Positions 1-3,280 of a DNA stretch of 5,115 bases are shown here, in pieces. This DNA is from SZUA-584 sp050943225 (GTDB taxonomy: Bacteria > Bacillota > Clostridia > Christensenellales > SZUA-584), in contig JBMNOT010000149.1 of the NCBI GenBank assembly GCA_050943225.1, forward strand, positions 1 through 5,115, in the 5' to 3' direction. A program made the position numbers and the translations under genes. The notes beneath the pieces are model-generated. The model was not told the origin of the DNA. It made no database searches and was given only the letters and a program-made list of their open reading frames with translations. Every line of letters starts with the position of its first letter. Positions within the stretch are counted from its first letter, which is position 1.

Positions 1-291
1 GGTGAAAGGCTTGATAAGCCAGTTGGTCGCCCAGGTTACAAACAAACCTTTCGGGTTTCTGCCGACGTTTTTGATGCTGGTGAAATCAACCTTCATCATC
101 ATGGGATAAATCATCAGCCAAATCAATACGGCGATGGGGATGGACACCTGAGCATATTCAAACTGCCCTAAAAATGCGGGAACACCCGGCAGGAATTTTC
201 CGATAAGGACGCCCGCCGACATACACAACAACACCCAGATCGTGAGGTATTTTTCAAAAAAACTAATGCCCTGCGCCTTTTCCTTTTTCAT
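1..291 (-). CDS. acr3: Acr3-type arsenite efflux transporter, N-terminal part (gene runs off the left edge)
   Basis: Reading from 291 down to 1 gives 97 codons with no stop, so the gene continues outside the window. The product begins MKKEKAQGISFFEKYL and has two clear membrane segments, about residues 16-36 (LTIWVLLCMSAGVLIGKFL) and 49-67 (VSIPIAVLIWLMIYPMMMK). These are followed by KVDFTSIKNV and the start of a third segment, GLFVTWATNWLIKPF. This arrangement is typical of the Acr3/BART family, which exports arsenite (sometimes antimonite) across the inner membrane using the proton gradient. The conserved cysteine region of Acr3 lies further on and cannot be checked. The ATG at 291 is preceded by GGGAGA at 299-304 with a 7-base spacer, which fixes the start. 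It sits 45 bases downstream of arsR on the same strand, so both are probably one transcript controlled by ArsR. Family assignment is from recognised sequence, not a search. Confidence 0.93.
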   Translation of the reverse strand, partial: MKKEKAQGISFFEKYLTIWVLLCMSAGVLIGKFLPGVPAFLGQFEYAQVSIPIAVLIWLMIYPMMMKVDFTSIKNVGRNPKGLFVTWATNWLIKPFT

Positions 292-336
292 ATCATGATC
301 TCCCAATGTGATTTATTAAGTGCTCTCTGGCTTGTA

Positions 337-672
337 TCACTGATAATCGTCACACGTATCGCAGTAATCAGCCACTGTGTTGCAGATGCAGCTCTCCTTA
401 TCGGAAGTGATGGCATCGAGAAACTGTTTCGTACTGCTGATGGCTTCTTCGTCCAGCGAGTAATATGTCCATTTGCCTTCGCTGCGGCCTTTGACGATCC
501 CGCTTTTACATAAGAGTTTCATGTGGTGAGAAAGCGTAGACTGGGATATATTAAACTTCTCCAAAATCTTGCAGGCGCAGAGTTCGCCGCAGGAAAGCAT
601 ATCCACAATCATCGCTCTTTTTGGATCTCCTAACGCTTTGAACACATTGGCATATTGAATATAGATATTCAT
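337..672 (-). CDS. arsR: ArsR/SmtB-family arsenic-responsive transcriptional repressor
   Basis: This is a complete 111-residue protein of normal length for an ArsR repressor. It has the winged helix-turn-helix core (about residues 8-75): FKALGDPKR near residue 11, recognition helix ISQSTLSHHMKLL at 42-54, and wing GRSEGKWTYYSL at 62-73. The metal box GELCACK at 29-35 carries Cys32 and Cys34, with Cys28 nearby. This matches the ELCVC box where E. coli ArsR binds As(III)/Sb(III) and then leaves DNA. The tail adds Cys95, Cys97, Cys104 and Cys107. The ATG at 672 has TGAGG at 680-684 with a 7-base spacer, and the TGA stop is at 337-339. It is the first gene of the operon with acr3 and should repress its own promoter, derepressing it on arsenite. 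Its AT-rich composition differs from the genes to the right, suggesting a different origin. Substrate is inferred from the box and the acr3 neighbour. Confidence 0.94.
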   Translation of the reverse strand: MNIYIQYANVFKALGDPKRAMIVDMLSCGELCACKILEKFNISQSTLSHHMKLLCKSGIVKGRSEGKWTYYSLDEEAISSTKQFLDAITSDKESCICNTVADYCDTCDDYQ

Positions 673-676
673 CGAT

Positions 677-703
677 ATACCTCAAATCGAAAAATTTAGA
701 TAT
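677..703. promoter_or_regulatory. Candidate ArsR operator
   Basis: An imperfect inverted repeat lies between the -10 box and the arsR start: ATACCTCAAAT at 677-687 and ATTTAGATAT at 694-703, whose reverse complement is ATATCTAAAT. The arms match with one gap and one mismatch. It covers the likely transcription start and part of the ribosome-binding site, where ArsR repressors usually bind. A second AT-rich inverted repeat, TGAATAT-AG-ATATTCA at 656-671, overlaps the first codons of arsR and is an alternative or additional site. AT-rich sequence forms such repeats by chance easily, so the exact operator is uncertain. Confidence 0.4.
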
Positions 704-706
704 AAA

Positions 707-738
707 ATTATATTAATTTAAATCAGGAAATATGTCAA
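707..738 (-). promoter_or_regulatory. Promoter of the arsR-acr3 operon
   Basis: On the minus strand a perfect -35 box TTGACA (733-738) is followed by a 17-base spacer and TAATAT (710-715). A perfect TATAAT lies at 707-712, but 20 bases from the -35. Either overlapping -10 would start the transcript around 700, some 25-30 bases before the arsR ATG. The -35 box lies in the last codons of the decayed rhodanese fragment, so the promoter abuts or overlaps that remnant. Confidence 0.7.
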
Positions 739-1040
739 AATGGGAAGGCGTTTGATGTCGAATATTTTTTGCGCGGCGATGTCTGCGGCAGCAGGCGATG
801 ATGAAGGCGTTTTTGCCGCCGGGCAGGGGCTCGGAATCCACGTCTATGGCATCGTAACGAAAGCGCTGTGCCTTCGGCGTTGTATTTCTCCTGCGCGCGC
901 ACGCCCGGTAGCACCGCGCCGTTCCTGCCAATGAGCTTCCGCGCATCTTCGGGCGATATGCGCTGCACGGTCTGCGCCTTTGGTGGTTCTGCGATTTCGC
1001 GGGCAGGACAGGCGATGATTGCTCCAAACCTGTGCCTTTC
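718..1040 (-). pseudogene. Rhodanese (sulfurtransferase) domain remnant, frameshifted
   Basis: Three reading frames together spell most of a rhodanese domain. From about 995 to 870 the first frame gives PPKAQTVQRISPEDARKLI, then AVLPGVRAQEKYNAEG, resembling the usual start (xISPEEAxxL ... VLLDVRTxEEY). The second frame, about 865-785, gives RYDAIDVDSEPLPGGKNAF followed by IIACCR, matching the strand that leads to the catalytic cysteine. The third frame, 786-718, gives ADIAAQKIFD, the helix after the active-site loop, then unrelated residues to a TAA at 718-720. The loop that should read CxxGxRS is reduced to CR where the frame changes, and the Asp of the usual DVR is Gly. The last block of the fold (GYTxxYDLGGIxxWP) is missing here but is present in the piece at 1085-1189. 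No convincing start is seen; IIACPARE near 1010-990 may be a worn lipoprotein signal. Rhodaneses move sulfane sulfur, but this copy cannot make a working enzyme. Confidence 0.8.
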
Positions 1041-1084
1041 CGGGGCAGCCCGCACGTGTTGACACCCGAAGGTTTTTCACCGGA

Positions 1085-1189
1085 TTATTTGACTATATCG
1101 TACGGCCAGCTCTGGATGCCGCCGAGGTCGTATATTTTGGTGTAGCCGAGGCCGGCCAGCGACAGCGCTGCGAATGTCAGCTTTCTCAT
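1085..1189 (-). pseudogene. 34-codon rhodanese deletion remnant: signal-like start fused to rhodanese C-terminus
   Basis: The ATG at 1189 is preceded by AAAGGGAG (1198-1205) at a good 8-base spacing. The frame encodes MRKLTFAALSLAGL, then GYTKIYDLGGIQSWPYDIVK and a TAA at 1085-1087. The second half is the standard end of a single-domain rhodanese. The first half looks like the charged and hydrophobic regions of a signal peptide, although it could also stand in for the helix that normally precedes GYT. The catalytic cysteine and the rest of the domain are absent, so it cannot be a sulfurtransferase. The simplest reading is an internal deletion that joined the first codons of an exported rhodanese to its last 20, leaving the expression signals. 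The piece at 718-1040 lies just downstream and holds almost exactly the missing part. Whether this short peptide is made is unknown. Confidence 0.7.
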
Positions 1190-1221
1190 CGTTTTGTCTC
1201 CCTTTGCCTGGTGTTTTACTG

Positions 1222-1227
1222 ATTATA
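1222..1227 (-). promoter_or_regulatory. Perfect -10 box upstream of the rhodanese remnant
   Basis: The minus strand has TATAAT at 1222-1227, 32 bases before the ATG at 1189. With a 17-base spacer the -35 position (1245-1250) reads TGGCCG, only 3 of 6 matches, so this is either a weak promoter or one that needs an activator. With the good ribosome-binding site at 1198-1205, it supports 1189 as the original start of a real gene. Confidence 0.45.
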
Positions 1228-1299
1228 GCCCAGTGGGATGCGCGCGGCCAGTGAGTTTGTCACAGAAGGCGCTGGAGAAAACAGCATCAGCCGTTGGTA

Positions 1300-1329
1300 T
1301 TGGACACGCGGCGGGCCGAGCTGTATACT
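1300..1329 (+). promoter_or_regulatory. Promoter of nudC
   Basis: TTGGAC at 1300-1305 (4 of 6 matches to TTGACA) and TATACT at 1324-1329 (5 of 6 to TATAAT) are separated by 18 bases. Transcription would start near 1336, leaving a leader of about 28 bases with the AAAGGGA ribosome-binding site at 1352-1358, 5 bases before the ATG. It diverges from the rhodanese remnant on the other strand, with no room for much other regulation. Confidence 0.6.
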
Positions 1330-1363
1330 GTAACGGACAACAACTCAGCAGAAAGGGACAGTA

Positions 1364-2182
1364 ATGTTACAGGACATACAACCCAAAGTATACGATAACG
1401 CGTTCAGGCAAAAGACGCCGGACGAAAACAGCCGCATCATGTTCATAAGGGACGGCGCTCTGCTATACCGGGAGAGCGAAAAAGGCATCAGCTTTCCGGC
1501 GTACGGCGAGATACAGCCGGCGGACGGGAAATACACGTATCTGTTTTCCATCGACGGCACGAAATACTTCCTCGCGGCGGCGGTGGAGCCGCAGTGCGGT
1601 TACGATTACCTCAAGCTGTACGAGTTCCGTCATAAAAAGCCCAAACACCGCGCGTTTGCGGCGGCCGCGGCTGGCCAGCTTTACCGCTGGTATACCTGCA
1701 ACCGTTTTTGCGGGCGGTGCGGCAGGGAGATGCAGCCCGACACAAAGGAGCGCATGATGCGCTGCGCGCGCTGCGGCAACATGGTGTATCCCAAGATTTC
1801 GCCCGCGGTGATCGTGGGGGTGACCAACGGCGACAAGCTGCTGATGACAAAGTATGCGGGCGCCAAAAAATACGCGCTGATCGCCGGGTTTGCGGAGATC
1901 GGCGAGACCTTTGAGGAAACGGTTATGCGCGAGGTCATGGAAGAGGCGGGCCTGAAGGTGAAGAACATCAGGTATTACAAGAGCCAGCCCTGGCCGTTTT
2001 CCGACTCGCTGCTGATGGGGTTTTTCTGCGAGGTGGACGGCTCGGACGACATCGTGATGGACGCGGAGGAGCTGTCGGAAGCCGTCTGGGTGCGCCGCGA
2101 GGATATCGGCGTGGAGTGGGACGACGTGAGCCTGACCAACGAGATGATCGTGTATTTCCGGCGCGGCATGCAGGGGTTTTAG
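1364..2182 (+). CDS. nudC: NADH pyrophosphatase / NAD-cap RNA hydrolase NudC (Nudix family with zinc ribbon)
   Basis: This is a complete 272-residue cytosolic protein, close to the roughly 257 of E. coli NudC. Family enzymes cleave NAD(H) to AMP and NMN(H) and remove NAD caps from RNA 5' ends. Domains in order: a variable N-terminal domain (about 1-110); a zinc ribbon with Cys116, Cys119, Cys134 and Cys137 (CGRCG and RCARCG); then the Nudix fold from ISPAVIVGV (145-153). The Nudix box at 175-197 keeps every signature residue (Gly175, Glu181, Arg189, Glu190, Glu193, Glu194, Gly196), the glutamates binding the catalytic metal. SQPWPFSDS at 207-215 is the NudC hallmark (SQPWPFPxS, with Ser for the last Pro) that separates NudC from other Nudix hydrolases. 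The start is set by AAAGGGA at 1352-1358; the stop is TAG at 2180-2182. It has its own promoter and no same-strand partner with a known function. No terminator directly follows, so transcripts may run to 2512. Confidence 0.95.
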   Translation: MLQDIQPKVYDNAFRQKTPDENSRIMFIRDGALLYRESEKGISFPAYGEIQPADGKYTYLFSIDGTKYFLAAAVEPQCGYDYLKLYEFRHKKPKHRAFAAAAAGQLYRWYTCNRFCGRCGREMQPDTKERMMRCARCGNMVYPKISPAVIVGVTNGDKLLMTKYAGAKKYALIAGFAEIGETFEETVMREVMEEAGLKVKNIRYYKSQPWPFSDSLLMGFFCEVDGSDDIVMDAEELSEAVWVRREDIGVEWDDVSLTNEMIVYFRRGMQGF

Positions 2183-2511
2183 GCGCGGACAAAGCCGGTG
2201 AAATTGTGAGATGAGGATAATCGGAAGGAGCCAAGATTCATATCTGGTGCTGACAAAAGGAGTCGGTGCGAGCGGCGAGCCGATACCCAAAAGCTGACGC
2301 CGGAGCAGATGCGCGAAGCCCGCGCGTGACGATAAGCAGGACGCCCGGCGAGGTGAGCGAGGAGCTCTGGCTGCAGCTTTGGCTGAAATGGGAGGCATTC
2401 GAGCCGTACGAGGGGCAGCCCGGCGAACTGGAGGCTGCGCTGGCGAAGGCCAAAGATTGGGAGGAGTGGAAGCGGCAGCAGAGAGCCGGGGAACAGAACA
2501 AAACAAGACAC
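2183..2511 (+). other. Region after nudC with broken coding-like fragments, origin unknown
   Basis: No intact recognisable gene is seen here. A 28-codon frame at 2211-2297 gives MRIIGRSQDSYLVLTKG and ends after IPKS. A second frame at 2288-2329 gives QKLTPEQMREARA and stops. A third, open from a GTG at 2266 to 2538, gives an acidic, tryptophan-rich stretch (GEVSEELWLQLWLKWEAFE at about 2347-2403, later AKDWEEWKRQQ). The three follow one another in different frames, as in a decayed gene or genes. The GTG at 2266 has AAAAGGAG at 2255-2262, but only 3 bases away. I do not recognise the family; a phage or other mobile source is possible but not shown. The longest frame runs into the terminator hairpin, against it being a designed gene in its present form. 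Confidence 0.4.
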
Positions 2512-2538
2512 AGGGCCGTAAGGCTCTTTTTTATTTAG
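2266..2538 (+). pseudogene. Possible 90-codon hypothetical protein or remnant
   Basis: The frame from GTG 2266 to TAG encodes about 90 residues. The first 27 or so look like arbitrary sequence. Residues about 28-75 look protein-like: acidic, amphipathic and tryptophan-rich, with EELWLQLWLKWEAFEPYEG and DWEEWKRQQRAGEQNK. There is no signal peptide, membrane segment or metal motif. The last residues (RAVRLFFI) are simply the translated terminator hairpin and T-run, so the natural stop has probably been lost or the frame is not used. A peptide-like block KLTPEQMREAR lies just upstream in another frame, consistent with a frameshifted older gene. No function can be given. Confidence 0.3.
2512..2532 (+). 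terminator. Rho-independent terminator after the nudC region
   Basis: AGGGCC (2512-2517), loop GTAA (2518-2521) and GGCTCT (2522-2527) form a 6-base stem with one G-U pair, followed by TTTTTATTTA. The T-run is on the plus strand, so it ends transcripts coming from nudC. It touches the stop codon (2531-2533) of the convergent PAP2 remnant; on the minus strand there is no T-run, so it would not serve that gene well. Confidence 0.75.
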
Positions 2539-3012
2539 GCCCGGGGCGGGGTTTGAGCGCGCGCTCAAATAGCTCTGACTTTTTCCACAAGGCGTACACC
2601 AGCACCGACAGCGCAAAGCCGATAAGCCAGCCGCCCAGTATGTCGCCCGCGTAGTGCACGCCGAGGTATACGCGGCTGAATCCTATCGCCACCGCCAGCA
2701 CGGCGCAGGGGACGGACAGCGCCAGCCGCTTCTTACGGCTTTTGACGAACCGGAATATCATGATGATGAGCATGGTGTAGAGCGAGACGTTTATCATCGC
2801 GTGGCAGCTGGGAAAGCTGTAGCTGGTCTCCTGAATAAGCCGCAGTATGTCCGGCCGCTCCCGTGCAAACAGGTTTTGAGCACGATGTTAATGAGCGCCG
2901 ACAGCGCCACGGCGGCGGAGACGGGCAGCGCGATGGTGCGGCGCGTTTTGGGGATGGCGATGAGCAACAGGCAGAACGCGATCACCGTCACGGTGCCGCT
3001 CAGGTGGGTGAC
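2531..3012 (-). pseudogene. PAP2-family membrane phosphatase, 5'-truncated and frameshifted
   Basis: Two frames joined near 2875 reconstruct about 160 residues of a PAP2 (type 2 phosphatidic acid phosphatase) protein. The 5' frame (3012 to about 2876) gives VTHLSGTVTVIAFCLLLIAI, PKTRR and a second hydrophobic helix ending LINIVLK. The 3' frame gives NLFARERPDILRLIQETSYS, FPSCHAMINV, further hydrophobic helices and GFSRVYLGVHYAGDILGGW, ending with TAA at 2531-2533. The three family motifs are there: K(x6)RP spanning the break, PSxH as PSCH where most members have PSGH, and SRxxxxxHxxxD. The break is a one-base loss: four T's at 2874-2877 on the plus strand where five would restore KNLFARERP. 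The N-terminus is also missing: a TGA lies in frame at 3028-3030 and no suitable start precedes VTHL (GTG 2991 is the first, with no clear ribosome-binding site). Such enzymes dephosphorylate lipid phosphates or undecaprenyl pyrophosphate at the membrane; this copy is probably dead unless the indel is a sequencing error. Confidence 0.82.
2552..2569. repeat. Perfect 18-base palindrome
   Basis: TTTGAGCGCGCGCTCAAA reads the same on both strands (9-base arms, no spacer). It lies in the last codons of the PAP2 remnant (FERALK), 20 bases beyond the nudC-side terminator. It has no T-run and is not placed like a promoter operator for any gene here. It could be a protein-binding site, a cruciform-prone site, or chance in GC-rich coding sequence. 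Confidence 0.55.
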
Positions 3013-3027
3013 GCGGCGGGTTTGTTT

Positions 3028-3240
3028 TCAGCCTTCCGGGTTTTGTTTTTGTCCGCCTGTTTCTCCATGACCGCCTGCGTTGATGATTGCGATATACCGT
3101 AATATTCCCAAAAAGGCGGTCGTTTTTTCATTTGGCTGTCGTTTGCCCGGCGGCGGGGCGGGATGGGGAAAGTTCGATGCAATTCCGTGGGCAAGCTGGG
3201 CTACAGATTGCTTCAAAAAACATTTGGTTTTTTGTCAAAT
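3028..3240. other. Intergenic region between the PAP2 remnant and the chemoreceptor gene
   Basis: No convincing gene is seen on either strand. Short frames exist (for example a minus-strand ATG at 3070 giving MEKQADKNKTRKAENK and stopping after 22 codons), but none has a good ribosome-binding site or recognisable sequence. PAP2 homology ends near 3012 and none of the three minus frames upstream supplies the missing hydrophobic N-terminus, so a rearrangement point probably lies about 3012-3030. The region holds the long-spaced inverted repeat at 3069-3121 and an AT-rich inverted repeat at 3214-3234 (CAAAAAAC / GTTTTTTG). Confidence 0.6.
3069..3121. repeat. Long-spaced inverted repeat, possible hairpin
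   Basis: GACCGCCT at 3069-3076 is perfectly repeated in inverse as AGGCGGTC at 3114-3121, separated by 37 bases. Inside, ATTGCG (3086-3091) and CGTAAT (3098-3103) can pair with one G-U. On the plus strand a GTTTTTTC run follows directly, as in a terminator, but the loop is far larger than usual and no plus-strand gene ends here. It lies at the edge where PAP2 homology stops, so it may instead mark a small repeat element or rearrangement scar. Confidence 0.45.
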
Positions 3241-3268
3241 AAAAAAGGGAGGGAACAATGCCCCTCCC
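3235..3268 (-). terminator. Rho-independent terminator of the chemoreceptor gene
   Basis: On the minus strand GGGAGGG (3262-3268), an 8-base loop (3254-3261) and CCCTCCC (3247-3253) form a perfect 7-base GC-rich stem, followed by TTTTTTATTTG. It begins 13 bases after the TAA at 3281-3283. A second, AT-rich inverted repeat at 3214-3234 follows at once and may add to it. Confidence 0.9.
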
Positions 3269-3280
3269 CGGGATGTGTGG

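Noticed and set aside
295..513. A 72-codon plus-strand frame opposite arsR
   Set aside because: It is fully overlapped by arsR and the arsR-acr3 gap, and has no ribosome-binding site or known similarity.
713..1080. Several overlapping minus-strand frames of 78-106 codons
   Set aside because: Each covers only part of a rhodanese-like sequence and continues as arginine-rich nonsense; together they are one frameshifted remnant, not separate genes.
1463..2506. A 347-codon frame on the minus strand
   Set aside because: It lies opposite nudC, is rich in His, Arg, Pro and Ala as expected from antisense of GC-rich coding DNA, and has no recognisable motif; nudC has full catalytic motifs.
3000..3194. 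A minus-strand frame containing KKRPPFWEYYGISQSS that could be a small gene
   Set aside because: The ATG at 3130 lacks a ribosome-binding site, the product matches nothing I recognise and it overlaps the inverted repeat; support is too weak for a gene call.
3214..3234. Perfect inverted repeat CAAAAAAC / GTTTTTTG with a 5-base loop
   Set aside because: Stem is almost wholly A-T pairs and directly follows the strong terminator at 3235-3268; most likely part of the T-rich terminator tail or chance.
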